Both the position numbers and the translations under genes were made by a program. From assembly GCA_947685225.1 (NCBI GenBank), contig CANTUV010000024.1, positions 15,332,001 through 15,396,000 of the forward strand: a stretch of 64,000 nt of DNA, read 5' to 3'. The number at the start of each line of letters is the position of its first letter. Position 1 is the first letter of the stretch. Below the pieces are notes generated by a model. It had not been told where the DNA came from and searched no databases. It saw only the letters and a list, made by a program, of their open reading frames with translations. This document shows, in pieces, positions 1 to 11,480 of this stretch. This stretch comes from Garcia nutans. Its lineage: Eukaryota; Streptophyta; Magnoliopsida; Malpighiales; Euphorbiaceae.

Positions 1-2541
1 TTAAATAAATTAAAAATAATTTATTTTTGAATGGAAGAGGTAAAATATGATTTTTTTTTAATAAATAAATAAATAATTAATCATATAAATATAATAATAT
101 ATATTTATGGTCATATTTTTAAAGTGGAAAGAAAGAAAAAAATTATTAATTTTAAATTTCCTTCTTCTTCTTCATGTTGGCCAGATTTCCATAGCCATCA
201 AGGGAGAGATTTCTTCATCTTCCAAGCTTTTATAATTGAAAGGAATTCAAGGTTTCAAGTGAAGTTTTACTAATTTCCTCTTGAATTAGTAAGTTCTCTA
301 ACTTATTTCTTTGGATTTCTATGAAGTTGTGATTATGTAGATTTTGGGTTTTTGAATGGAAGAAGTTGTGATTGTTTAATTCAGTATGTATGAGGTTATT
401 TTGGATAGTTATTAGTGATTTTTATGTTGGATTGAAGAAATGGTAAGTTTGGGATGAATTGTTTGAAGAGAGAGAATTTAGGGTTATGGAACATGTGGAC
501 TTTTTAAATCATGAGTTTTAATTGTGCAATTTGGTTCTAAATATGTTGTTTTGATGCATAAACAAGGAATTTAAAGTCAAATGATGGATCTGGTTATGTT
601 TGGATAGAGGTTGGATGAAGTAGTGTTGAATTTAGGGTTTTCGAAAGGGAATTTTCAAAGAATGGTGAATTGTTTGATTTTAATGTTTAAATCATGTTAT
701 TTCATGATATTAGTCATGGAAATAAGCTTGGATTAATAATTGGAATAAGATGGAATAAAGAACCTTCAATGGTGAAGGTTATGCCATTTTATGGTTTTGT
801 ATAAGAGTGTGTATTTAATTAATGTGAATGATTGAAATATGTTATAATATATTCTTAATAATATAAATAAACTTAAAACACTAATTTAGATGGATTAAAA
901 TGGAAGTTCAATGTTAAAGTAAGGAAAGGCTAAATTTTGGGGTTTTGATCAGAGTGATGTTTAATTAAGGTTTAATGTTGGAAATACCTTAAAATATGAT
1001 ATTAAATGGTTATGCTTGATCACATTTTGAATAGGCATTAAAGAGAGGTGAATTGCCCAATCCTAGTGTTGAAGGGTAACTTGGAAGTGAAGGTTTATGA
1101 GAGATTTTTAGCTTGCATTTGAGAGCTTATTGAGGTATGTACAAACTTTTGATAAATGGAATGTGATTGCATTACATTTAAACTAACACATTTTGGAGGG
1201 AAAATGTGTTAAGCTACTTGATACATTGAACATTCATGAACATTGAGCTATGACATGTGAGTTGTTATGTATGCATTATGAAAAGTCATTGTAAATGGCT
1301 AAATTGAATAAAATGTGAATTATTTGAATTTTGTGAAAATAACCCAAAATATTTGGGTAATGTGATTTTGATGTGAATGTCATACATTGTGATGAAATCA
1401 TGAAATATGATAAATTAAGGTGAATTGAAATTGATATGAATGAGAAAAATGAGAAAATGAGACAATGTGCCTGGTTGATTATGAGAAAATGAGGAAAAGT
1501 TGATTAGGGAGAATATGAATTAATTGTGTGCCTAGTATGTTATTCAATTTTCAGAGTTCTGTATTTGGCGGCATACCTATGAGGTTATCCTAATTATTTG
1601 CATTCGAGGCTAGACGCTATGTGTCACTGATATATGATTTGCCTTCAGGCTAGACACTAGGCATCACCGATATATGATTTACCTTCGGGGCTAGACACTT
1701 GGTCTCAATTTGGATCAAAATGGTAATTCTGGAATTTGAATAATGTATTAGTTTGTTTGGGCCCATGCTTATGTATGTGTTTATGTAAATTATAAAAAGG
1801 ATGAAAATTTATATTATTAAGTGGAATTGAATGCCACATTATGACATAGCATATAAATGCATAATGCATTGGCATTGTTTTAACATGTTATTATTATCAA
1901 AGTTTATACTGCTAGGCTTTTAGCTTAGCGCTATTTTATTTCATCAAGCAGGTGACAGGAGTGATCCGGCTGAGCCATAGAGTTCTTCTAGATAGGGTCG
2001 GGTCTAGATTTAAGGTTGCTTGTTGAGTTGATTTTGGGTACATTAAGATCCGAGCCATTTGCCATCATGTTTATATTTTATATTATAGTATTTTTGAAAT
2101 TATGTATATTTTCGGAGTATACATTGTAAATTATAAAATACATTTTTGATAAATTGTATAATGTGGGTTTTATATGTGTTTTTGTTATATATGTATATGT
2201 TTAAATGTTTTGAGGAAATGTGGAGAAATTGAGAAGCTGAGTTGGAAACATGTGATTTGTTTTATTGGGAGTATTTTTATGCAGGTTGTGTAACTGCTAA
2301 AATTTGGGGATGTCCAAATTACAGACAAAACTCTGGCAAAGTTTTCCCAGAGATTTTCATAAAAAATACTTATTTTGGAACCTATAATGTGTAAAGAATA
2401 TTTTAGTTGCTATTTAAATATATATTTTAAAGTATTTGAGATTTTAAACTGGAAATGTGAAAATTTTTAGTAAATTAGGTTATGACATTTTATACCGTAC
2501 AAGTGTATTTTACATATACTAGGTCTGTGTATTATACATAT
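1..2541 (+). mobile_element. LTR1: partial Tekay-like LTR (5' end outside the window)
   Basis: This stretch has no coding sequence. It follows the same order of landmarks as the complete LTR at 8025-10553: a block near 1530-1565 resembling the one near 9620-9650 (vicinity of a TATTCNATTTTCAG string), a tandem-repeat block, 'GGGCCCATGCTTATG', then a CTTAGCG motif and 'GCAGGTGAYAG' near 1950. Its own right end (expected ..TGTTACA) is not seen. The sequence runs into the Athila-like LTR starting near 2542, so I infer element A inserted into it. The left end lies outside the window. Sense is + from the order of landmarks. The exact right boundary is uncertain. Confidence 0.6.
1611..1700 (+). repeat. 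Tandem ~41-bp repeat with small hairpins in LTR1
   Basis: About two and a half units begin with TAGAC at 1611, 1651 and near 1692. Visible hairpins are GACGC/GTGTC around TAT (1613-1625, one G-T pair), GCC/GGC around TTCA (1641-1650) and a short CC-TTCG-GG (1682-1689). The block sits where the solo LTR at 8025-10553 has its own, unrelated tandem repeats. Confidence 0.6.
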
Positions 2542-3847
2542 TGTTGATGAATTTGTGCTATTGCAATGTTACCGCAAGTGCACGGGTTGCGCAAGCAATA
2601 AAGTAGTGGGTAAGATATTGTTCCACTAGGGACATGGTCAATTACTAGTGCAAATTTTAACTGTTATTTAGCAATCCAATAATTTTTGTGATGATTAAAA
2701 TAAAATAAAATAAATGAATTACCTAATAAATTAAATTAAGGAAAAAATGAGTATTGTGCAAAAAGAATTGATGATTAAAACACTATCCAGATATTGAAGC
2801 CCCCTAGCTATAAAAGTATTTATGAATATTAATTCAATTAAATCAAATAACAGAGCTAAATCGTCATTCCTCTAAATTAGACCAAAACCTCTGTCGAGTG
2901 AGTTAATCAACCAATTAATAAGCAAAGGATCCTGTAAGTCTATCTCTAGCACTCCAATCAACCCTCAACTCCAATGAGAATTCTAATCATATTAAGATTT
3001 TTCAAGTCAATAATATGAAAATTGCAACTAATTACTAAGCATGTTATTATCAATTAGAAATAAACAATTAAGAATGATAAAAATAAGACAACTCAATTAA
3101 ATGATTTAATTTAATAAAAACTATTCAATCCATATAATAAAGCTAGGTTCATCAATATCTAGATAGAAATAATTTAGTTGATGTTCATAACAAGAAAACT
3201 CGAACAAAAGAAATAAGTAAAAGAATTCAAACAATCCATAATGAATGATTTGTGTTTCTTCACTTCAATCCTAGATTCTTCATTTAAATCTTGTATAAAT
3301 TGGATCTTCACCTTCAATATCAGTTGCCAAACTCTCTCTTTTTTCCTAAAGAAGTTGCCTCTAAGTAAAACTCGATCCCTAATTCCCACTTCAGTTTAGA
3401 TTTTATACCCTAGAGATTTAGCTTGACATGCCCAGTGACACGTCTGTGTCTCTTGGCATGTCGACAATGCTATTTTTCAACATTGATGACATGGGAAACA
3501 ACATGGCCAAGCTGTGGGACATGTCATAGCTACTGTAATGCAGGATTAAGGACACTAGTAATAACACACCCATGTCCTTAGGCGTGTCGAGCTTCTATAA
3601 GGTGGGCGAGCGACACGGTTATTGACACGCCTGTGTCATTGTGCATGTCACTTGAAGAATTTTCCCAAAATAGCTCTTTTCCTTGTCTTTCATCCGTGAT
3701 TCCAGCCTAAATGACCATAAGGCCACAAAGTGTAAAAGATTCCTGAAATCAACCCTAACAAGCACTTGAATAAACAAATTAAACTCAATTTGACAATAAA
3801 TATACTAAGAAATAGGGGCAAAAGTATCATCAACTATACACTTATCA
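2542..3847 (-). mobile_element. Element A: 3' LTR of an Athila-like retrotransposon
   Basis: The right edge is set by a polypurine tract on the minus strand abutting TGATAAG, so the LTR ends ..CTTATCA at 3847. The left edge is less certain: TG at 2542 is chosen because it places the 'CGCAAGTGCACGGG' block at the same distance from the end as the 'CGCAAGTATACGAGG' block in the complete Athila LTRs at 43332 and 54087; TG at 2554 is the alternative. The 5' LTR partner is not in the window, because A is cut at 24496. Confidence 0.75.
3425..3651 (+). repeat. Palindromic GACACG/CGTGTC cluster in the LTR of A
   Basis: Repeated imperfect palindromes of the type GACACGNCTGTGTC, GGACATGTCATAG and GACACGCCTGTGTC, with a CTACTGT box at 3530. 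The same vocabulary recurs in LTRs of other lineages in this window (8933, 15737, 23211, 60972). Confidence 0.8.
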
Positions 3848-3864
3848 AATTCCCCCACACTTGA
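3848..3864 (-). other. Polypurine tract of element A
   Basis: On the minus strand this reads CTCAAGTGTGGGGGAAT directly before the LTR start TGATAAG. It is the expected plus-strand DNA priming site and fixes the element's orientation. Confidence 0.8.
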
Positions 3865-4995
3865 GTTTTTGCTTGTCCTCAAGAAAACTAAATCACTATA
3901 ATAAGCATAAATGAAAGACCCCTTTATATCCAAAAAGAAAAGAAAAGATTTCTTTTTACAATACTCAAATCAGAAAATCCAACATTATCAACCAAAAACT
4001 AATTCTCAAACATGACAGTTGAATTAAATAGTTTCAAAATAAAAATTTCACAGTTCTAAAATTTAAAAATCCTAAGTTAAAAGATTGAGCATAAAATTCC
4101 AAGAGCTCAAAAGTCATGAACAAAATAAGAAAGTGTAAGTTTTCTCTTAAGTTCTTTGAACAAAGTAAGGAGCCCAACTTGCTTGAGCTGATGCTAGCTT
4201 TTTGATACGAAGGTAAACATTCATGATGCTGACCCTCGGTTACTCAATTAGAATCACCGTTCAAATGGCTACTAGCACTATTCATGATTCCAACTCCTTT
4301 GTTTCAATTCAAGAGTTAAAATAAGAGGAATATGGACAAATTTTCAAAGCTTCTTATGCAATTTTTTTCATATAAGAATACTCAAGTGGTAAGGAACTTA
4401 AGATACTAAGTATGTCATACTAAGTTTGACTCAAGTATTTAAAGAATTTTAACATGCTCAAAATTGTAACTAAGGTTTCAAACTTCAGGTGTGTAATTCT
4501 CATCAATCAGCTATCTAATTATGACTATTACATTTGGTCCTTAGCAATTGATTAACTTAGCCGAGTCAACCTCAACAAGATATTGTCATTCAATAAATCA
4601 ACCATTAATTTAATATAAAGAGGAACCATTTCCATTGATACTATTATTGCAATCTATTTTACTTGAACCCAAAACAAGTTAGAGAAACTGGATGAGACAA
4701 ATGAATCAAATGACAGTAATGAAATAAAAATCAATTTAAGAAGTGTACCTCTCCCCCACAATTAAGACACACATTGTCCCCAATGTGTGTAAAATAAGAA
4801 AAATAACAAAAGAGAGAGAGAACTGTCCTATCGTGTTTATAAATTGACATCTATGAATATGGTTCCAAAAGCATTGCAAAGTCGAATTAGCTACAGAACA
4901 AAGACTGACATGCAAATTTATGAAGATTCATATATATATATATATAAAGATAGAAAGAAATAAATACAGAAATAAAATAAAATCAAAAGAGTGGA
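3865..4995 (-). other. 3' untranslated stretch of element A
   Basis: AT-rich sequence between the env-like pseudogene and the polypurine tract, with no supported coding region. It includes a second purine-rich tract on the minus strand (about 4750-4790, 'CCCCACAATTAAGACAC' on +) and a TA microsatellite near 4931-4947. Confidence 0.7.
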
Positions 4996-6440
4996 CTAGT
5001 CATTCATGGGTGTAGCATCCTCACTGCTAGCACTGGTATCATCACCGGTATTGTCATCTAAAACATATACATATGGCACCGGGGGCTGATATGGTGGAGG
5101 AGGTGGTTGAGAAGGGCTGAACCCCTGAGACTTCCAAACCTCAAGCATGGACTGCTCTAGCCATTACCTTCACAATATCTCATGATCCAATTTTACTTGA
5201 AAAGAAGAGTCACATTGCTCCATGGAAAGCTGAATATGGTCCTGCTGAGAAAATAACTTCTTCTGATTAAACTTTAGGTTCCCTAATTTGCCTTCTATCC
5301 TGCATATCTACCGCTCAAAATCAGTGGGTTTCCTCTCATCATCCCACTCAACATTAATAGAATGGCGCCAGTCTCTAAAGGTAGGGGCTTGAGTAAAGGC
5401 AGGGCCAGCTAAGGAAGAAGGTCCAATAATGGTGGATGGGCCAAAGAAGTCTATCAGTGAAGGTGGAGGTATGTTAGAAGTGGGAGCAGCAGGGACTGGC
5501 TCAGAATCCATAGGTGGTGCATGCAGCTCCACCACCTTCTCCCGATTTAATCACTTTAAAGTGTCCATACCCAAAAGTTTGGGGAATCCATCCACAGTTA
5601 TTGGGAGGCATCCATCCAACACACCCAAACTGTGAGCTAGCCCTGTGACATACATGCCACCATGTAAGTTACCTGGTACCCATTTCTTGGACTGCTGGTA
5701 GATGAAATGCATGATAGCATGAACTATATTGCATCGAATTTTCTTAACCATGCAATTTAGGAATAATAACTCCCTCAAGCCAACCACCCCCATACTACTA
5801 TGTCGAGCCCCAATAGTATGAACCAAAAGATTATGTACCACTCGGTAAGGAAAGGATTCAAAATTTGATACTTTGGACACCTTCGGCTGATACTTTGCTA
5901 TATTTGGTGCAAATGTCTTCCAAACCTTAGGAGGAATAAGATCGTACTCCATAAAGTCTACATAGGAATTAAGATGATCAATAGTTTGCACCTCCTTCGC
6001 AGTAAATAACCCTAAATGCATGCCAAATTGATTGATACAAATGTGAAATTGCTGCCCTCCCAACCTGAACTTGATTGTTGCTCAATAATTAAGATCTTAT
6101 TTTTGTCAAACTGGAAAGTGCAATTGAATTCCATAGTTAATTCTCTATATGAAGGCTCATTGATGGAAAAGAGTTGTTACCATCTCGGTTTGTTTATCAA
6201 ACCCTGAATCTTGGCCACAATGTTTGCTTGTTCCATAGCACCCCTATCCATAATCCTAGCAGGAGACTAATCCTTGTTTCCTAATAATTCAAACTGCTTC
6301 CTTTCCTTAGGATTTGAGAATCGAATACACTTGTGGCTTGCCATAAATTTGGAGATCGGATGTGTAGCAGGTTGGCTTGAGCTGCCTTGCCCTGTAGCTC
6401 TATTGGTGGGTAACTTGGAAGTTAGTTTACGAAGGGGCAT
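4996..6440 (-). pseudogene. Env-like ORF of Athila-like element A (degenerate)
   Basis: Lies downstream of the integrase end, where Athila elements carry their extra 'env-like' ORF (plant transposon protein domain). The likely start is the ATG at 6438-6440, opening with MPLRKLTSK, followed by a basic and serine-rich stretch and then a region with the same layout as the better preserved ORF at 46685-47779. The longest open segments are 5551-6063 and 5308-5535; stops interrupt at about 6265, 6200 and 5300. The far end codes an acidic tail (DDNTGDDTSASSEDA) and stops at 4996. No transmembrane segment is evident, so a real envelope role is unproven for this family. Clearly non-functional. Confidence 0.65.
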
Positions 6441-7786
6441 GATCTGCATAATAAATAAGACTATCCTTAAAAATAGCAGTAATACCAAAAACATGGGATA
6501 GGGTTACTAAAATACTGGCATTATAACAACATAGCACAAAATATAATCCAACAGAAATAATGTAAATTATGCCAACACAGGTGAACCAACCATAATAATA
6601 GAATGGTGAAATCCATAAAAAGAAACTAAATCAATGCATCCAGTAACCATGAAATACAAAATGCAGCACTCCGGTTCTATTTGTCTCCATAGCCCAACAA
6701 GTCAAAACAAAGAAATTGCTAAATGGGTGCATAAATAACCAATGAATATTGCATAAACATGCTTAACATAGACTTAGCCAAAGAATTCCTAAAAATATGA
6801 TGAGTAAAGCACAACAAATCTTTAAAAACTGGGGTTAAACCTTAGAATCCATAAATCTCTAAAAATCACAAGAAATCTCAAAGGAATTTCAAAGTAAACA
6901 AAACAAAATAGTAAGAGTTAGGGTTCATACCAGAGAGTAGGAGTGGAGACTGTGATAGAAACAAACGAAAAGCAAGTAAATCCTCTCCAAAACTTGGAAT
7001 GGGAGTCAAAATCCCCTCTAGGATGAGAGGGTATGCAATTTCGAGTGTGAGATTATGAAGATTTTGAGAGAAAATCGACAAAGAGGGAGAGAGAAGAGAG
7101 AAAATTATGTTTAAATTGAGACAGGGTGTTTTCTTAAATATGTTGACACTCCCACAGACACGGCCGTGTCTCTAAGTGTGTTGTATCTACTGTAACTTAA
7201 ATAAAACAACATGTCAAGTGACACGAGAGTGTCACTGAGCCTATTGTTGCTACTGTGACTCCTTAAGTTTTATTCAAATTGACACGACCAGGGACACAGC
7301 CATGTCCATGGGCATGTTGTAACTACTGTGATACAATTTAAATTACTTGTCCAGTGCCACGGGAGTGTCACTGGGCATGTTATAGCTAGTGTGGTGCAAT
7401 TTAAATGACACATCCAATGACATGGGTGTATCATGGGATGTGTTGTAGCTACTGTCCCTAAAAATGCATGACATGCCTAGGTTGATATGGGCATATCCAA
7501 AAGCAAGCTCAAGTTGCCCCTTACAATACTCAGTCAAATTTCCATCAAAAGAAAATTTTCCTCTACATATTAAAATGAACTTAAAATAACAAACCTCCAA
7601 TCAATGAGAAAAGAAATAAAAATCAAATAAACAAACTAGAAACATGAAGATTAAAGAAATATATATTGAAAACAAATAAAATGGTGGGTTGTCTCTTACC
7701 CAGCACTTCTTTAACGTTGTATTAGTTGGACGTTCGGGAGTAAATTTCCCCTAGTCTTAGAGATATAAAACCTCCTTCCACTCATT
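6441..7786 (-). other. Spacer between pol and env-like gene of element A
   Basis: No gene is supported here. It contains the palindrome cluster at 7145-7453 and AT-rich sequence. In Athila elements this interval separates pol from the env-like ORF. Confidence 0.7.
7145..7453 (+). repeat. Palindrome cluster with repeated CTACTGT boxes
   Basis: Four to five diverged units of about 70 bp, each with a GACACG(N)CGTGTC-like palindrome, then GGGCATGTTGTAG and a CTACTGT box (about 7188, 7251, 7322, 7445). It is outside the LTR yet matches the LTR module of this and other elements. Confidence 0.8.
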
Positions 7787-8019
7787 CTATTCTCCCCCTA
7801 AATACAATTTGAGCCTTTGCCCATTCACCTTAAAATCCCCTTTTTCTTGATGAGTAATTTCAATCATTCCATAGGGAAAGACTTCCTTGACCGTGAAAGG
7901 GCTAGACCATCGAGATTTTAACTTACCTAGAAAAAGTCGAAGCCTCAAATTGTACAATAATACCTAATCTCCAGCATGAAACTCTTTTTGTTCCTTAATG
8001 CGAGCATCATACCAGCTCT
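7787..8019 (-). pseudogene. Integrase C-terminal end of element A
   Basis: Minus-strand translation gives the basic C-terminal domain typical of Athila/Tat integrases: WYDARIKEQKEFHAGD, an in-frame stop, VLLYNLRLRLF, then KLKSRWSSPF and VKEVFPYGMIEI, ending LYLGGE at the stop at 7787. It continues the integrase at 10559-11480 and is separated from it only by the solo LTR and its TAGTC duplication. The nonsense codon in the domain confirms decay. Confidence 0.8.
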
Positions 8020-8932
8020 TAGTCTGTAATATCCTCATATGTGGCTTAGAAGTTTTGATTATGTTGTTGTTGTTGTTGTTGTTATTGTTTAATTGAATTG
8101 TATGCATATGATGGGGTAAGAAAAAAGAATTTGAAAGTGAATGCTTGTGCATATGTGTTTTGGAGGAAGAATTAGGGTTTAGAGACAAATGTATATGTTG
8201 TGTATATGATGATATATATAACATATAAAGTGGTCAAATGAAGAGTCAAGGTGATGGTTAAGTGGAAGAAGATATTTTTGGTTGTTAATGAAATTACATA
8301 TAAGGACTTATATGAGACAAAGGTTAGTTATATGATTGAGGGTGTTTTAGTAATTGCTTGGATAAGAACACTTGGTGGAGATTAAAAGCAAAATTTGACT
8401 TTGTATCTTGATCATTGTCTTCTTTCTTCATGAAGTGGCCGGCTCTCCATTAGCAAAAGGAAAAGAGAAGTGTTCTTGAGGCAAGAAGCAAGTTGATGAA
8501 GCAATCCAAGGTTTTGACAAAGGATTTGTGGAATTTCTTCTTTTCAAGTAAGTATTTTCTTGTTTTCTTTACTTATTTGGAAGTTGTGTTGGAAGTAAAG
8601 TAGGGTTTGATGATTTTTGTGATTTGGTGGATTTGAGATGTGTTTGGTTGTGTTTTCAAATGTTAAATTGATTTTAAGTTATGAGTTTGATTGAAGGTTG
8701 TTGTTGGAAATGATGGTTGTTGATTTGGATGAAGGGAGAAGGATGTTGGATTTTAGGGTTTTGTGGTGAATATGTGTTTAATTGTGATATTAATGTGTGA
8801 TGAAGTGGTTTTTGTGATGAATATGTGTTTAGAACATTGATTATGTTCATGTGAAATATGTTATATGATGAATATTGTGTTTGAGTGCAATTGAGAAAGG
8901 GTTGGTTTTAGTTAAGGTTTTTGTGATTTGGT

Positions 8933-9183
8933 GACACGACCAAAATCAATTTTAGGGGAGTGGGCGTGTCCCTTAGGGGAGTGGGCGTGTCCCTTAGGGG
9001 AGTGGGCGTGTCAATTGTTTGAATTGGCTACTGTCTCTTTTGGTTTTAGTGACACGGGCGTGTCCATCAAAGGTGCTGGGCGTGTCATTTATTTGAGGAA
9101 GCTACTGCCTCTTTTCTTTTTAAGGACACGGGCGTGTCACTCAAGATGGTTGGGCGTGTCTATCAAGTGAGTTGGGCGTGCCC
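8933..9183 (+). repeat. Palindrome module of the solo LTR
   Basis: Contains three copies of a 21-bp unit built on GGGGAGTGGGCGTGTCCC (about 8952-9014), two GACACGGGCGTGTC palindromes with following GGGCGTGTC half-sites, and GCTACTG boxes at 9027 and 9099. It lies about 0.9 kb from the LTR start. Confidence 0.85.
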
Positions 9184-9659
9184 TTCAAATGATTTGAACA
9201 TTGTTTGATTTCTTGGTTCTCTTTGCATGGTTTAAATTCTTCAAAAGTTCCATTGTTCCTAAACTTAAACATGAACATTATAAACATGTTTCAAACACAA
9301 GAATGATCTAATCAAATGAATGTGGATGGTCCTAAAGCTATGAATCATGTCAATTGTGTTTTGCCCTAATTGCATTGTTGAGAATTAACAATGTTATGTT
9401 ATGCACTTTGAATGGCAATGTGTTTCATGATTAATATGGAATGAAATGTTGATATTTATGAATGATGCTATGAAGATAAATATACACTTGAATAATGAAG
9501 TGTTATATTGTGAAATGAAATGTGAAGCCATTGTTATTGGCTAAGGTGATTCAATGGAGATAAATGAGGCATGTTTGCCTAAATGATAATGAGAATTGAG
9601 AATGAAATCTAAATGAATTGTGTGGCTAATGTGTTATTCCATTTTCAGCGTTTGTTGTT

Positions 9660-9850
9660 GGTGGCATGCCTAATGAGTGTAACAATCTCTTGAAGTTAGG
9701 TTGGATTGAATCCTTGAAGCCTAATTGAGATGTTACAACCCTTGAAACTAGGTTGGGTTAGTTCTTGAAGCCAAGTTGGGTTGATGCTTAGCATGCTTTG
9801 CTCCCCTTGAAGCTTGGTTGAACTTAATCCTTGAAGCCTAGTTGGGTATA
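9660..9850 (+). repeat. CTTGAAGCC tandem repeats in the solo LTR
   Basis: About seven diverged units of 20-35 bp based on CCTTGAAGCCTAGTTGGG. One unit can fold as CTTG-AAGC-CAAG. The same block occurs inverted in H's LTRs (about 14998-15225 and 22468-22698). Confidence 0.8.
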
Positions 9851-10125
9851 TGATATTGATAAATGTGATAACAAAACCAAAGCATTAACTCTGAAAATTG
9901 AATGGCATATTAGTGTGTCTTGGGCCCATGCTTGTCTTTGCTTAGTGTTGTTCATGGATGATTAAAATATATGCAAAGATGTTGAATTCTGAAATACATA
10001 TATGTATGTTAAGTTATGAAATGTAAAAGTATGTTGTTAGCTTTGCATTTATGTTGTTACATGTATGGTAAATTAGAATTGGCATTGTATAGCATTTAAG
10101 CATCTTTATTGCATGTTTTATCTTA

Positions 10126-10163
10126 CTAAGCCCTTGGCTTAGCGCGATAGTGTTTAATCGCGC
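10126..10163 (+). other. Double hairpin near the LTR 3' third
   Basis: CTAAGCC pairs with GGCTTAG around CTT (10126-10142). It is followed at once by GCGCGAT pairing with ATCGCGC around eight bases, then AGGTGATAG. Equivalent structures occur in the LTRs of H and G. Confidence 0.8.
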
Positions 10164-10558
10164 AGGTGATAGAACTGATAGGATCGAACCCGAGAGCTCT
10201 TCGAGACCGAGTGAGAGTAGACATTGAAGAGTTGATTTTGGGAGCTTAAAGATCAGAGCTGACTTGCCAATCATGTATATTTCTTTTATATTTTGTAAAG
10301 TAATGTTATAATGTAAATTTGTAAATATTTTATAACTTCCGCTGTGTAATATTTAAATGTATATGGATATCTAATATGTTTTGTTTTATAAGTAAATGAC
10401 CTATTTTTTTCTATAATGTATATAATTGAAAGGTTATGGTTTTGTTTTAAAATGTTTTGAATGTTAAGGAAACCGTAGCAGCCCTATGTTTGGTGCACTT
10501 ATGCTACATTGTTGTGGTTGTAGTGTGTGTGCATTGGATATGGGGGTGTTACATAGTC

Positions 10559-11480
10559 CACTCCTTATACATCCTTGCATTATCATAAGCTTGCAATCTC
10601 CATTCATCCAACTCATTGACCTACAATTTCCTCTTTTCACTTGCATTAGCCAGATCAAGGTTAATCTATTTTATAGCCCAATCAGCATTATGTTAATTTT
10701 CTACAGGTAAATGGCAAGCCTTTCTATATACTAGCCTAAATGGTGTAGTACCCAAAAGAGTTTTGAATGTTGTCCTAAAGGCCCATAGAGCATTGTCCAA
10801 TTCCTCAGACCAATCCTTTCAGGATCGCTCTACAGTTTTCTCAAGAATTCTTTTTATCTCCTTATTTGTGTTCTCAACCTAGCCACTAGTTTGGGGGTGG
10901 TAAGGAATAGAAAACCTATGTGTAATGCCTAGCCTTTTGAAAACTTTCTCAAGCTGAGCATTACAAAAGTGTGCAACCCTATCACTTATGATTGCTTTCG
11001 GCGTACCAAATCGAGAAAATATTTTTTTCAAAAACCTCATCACTACCCTTTTATCATTCATTGCTAAGGCTTGGGCTTTAGGCCATTTAGAAACATAATA
11101 TATAGCTACGAGAATATATTTGTTACCAAAGGAACTAGGAAATGGTCCCATAAAGTCGATGCTCCATTTATCAAAGACTTCATAAACTATAATTCTATTA
11201 TGGGGCATCTCATCATGAAATGAGATATTTTCAGTTCTTTGGCAATGATCACAATATTTCACAAAGTCATAGCTATCCCTAAACAAAGTGGGACAATAAA
11301 TCCTGATTCTAATACCTTTTAAAAAGTTCTATTGTCTCCCATATGACCACCAGCCGGTTCGATGTGGCAATGACGAAGAATATTCATTATTTTGGGCCAT
11401 GCCATGCAACGCCGGATCATATGGTCCTTACATAACATAAAAGAAAGGGATCCTCCCAAAAGTAATATTTTAAGTCAAAA
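10559..11480 (-). pseudogene. Integrase (zinc finger and core) of element A
   Basis: The N-terminal HHCC-type region shows HCHIEPAGGHMGD (about 11340-11390) and YCDHCQRT (about 11240). The catalytic core follows in the open segment 10879-11286: WSIDFMGPFPSSFGN carries the first Asp and AIISDRVAHFCN the second. The third catalytic residue lies near the HPQTSG segment end. Frame breaks are visible at about 11310 and 10878. The product would integrate element cDNA, but this copy is dead. The rest of the protein resumes at 7787-8019 across the solo LTR. Confidence 0.85.

Larger units (their letters stand above)
8025..10553 (+). mobile_element. Solo LTR of the Tekay-like family (2529 bp)
   Basis: Begins TGTAATATCC and ends GGGGGTGTTACA, the same termini as the LTRs of element H. 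It is flanked by the 5-bp duplication TAGTC (8020-8024 and 10554-10558). There is no internal region, so it arose by LTR-LTR recombination. It interrupts the integrase of element A. It contains a TTG microsatellite at about 8062-8090, a TATA-like run (ATATATATAACATATAAAG, about 8210-8229), a palindromic cluster, a tandem repeat block and a double hairpin, listed separately. Confidence 0.95.
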
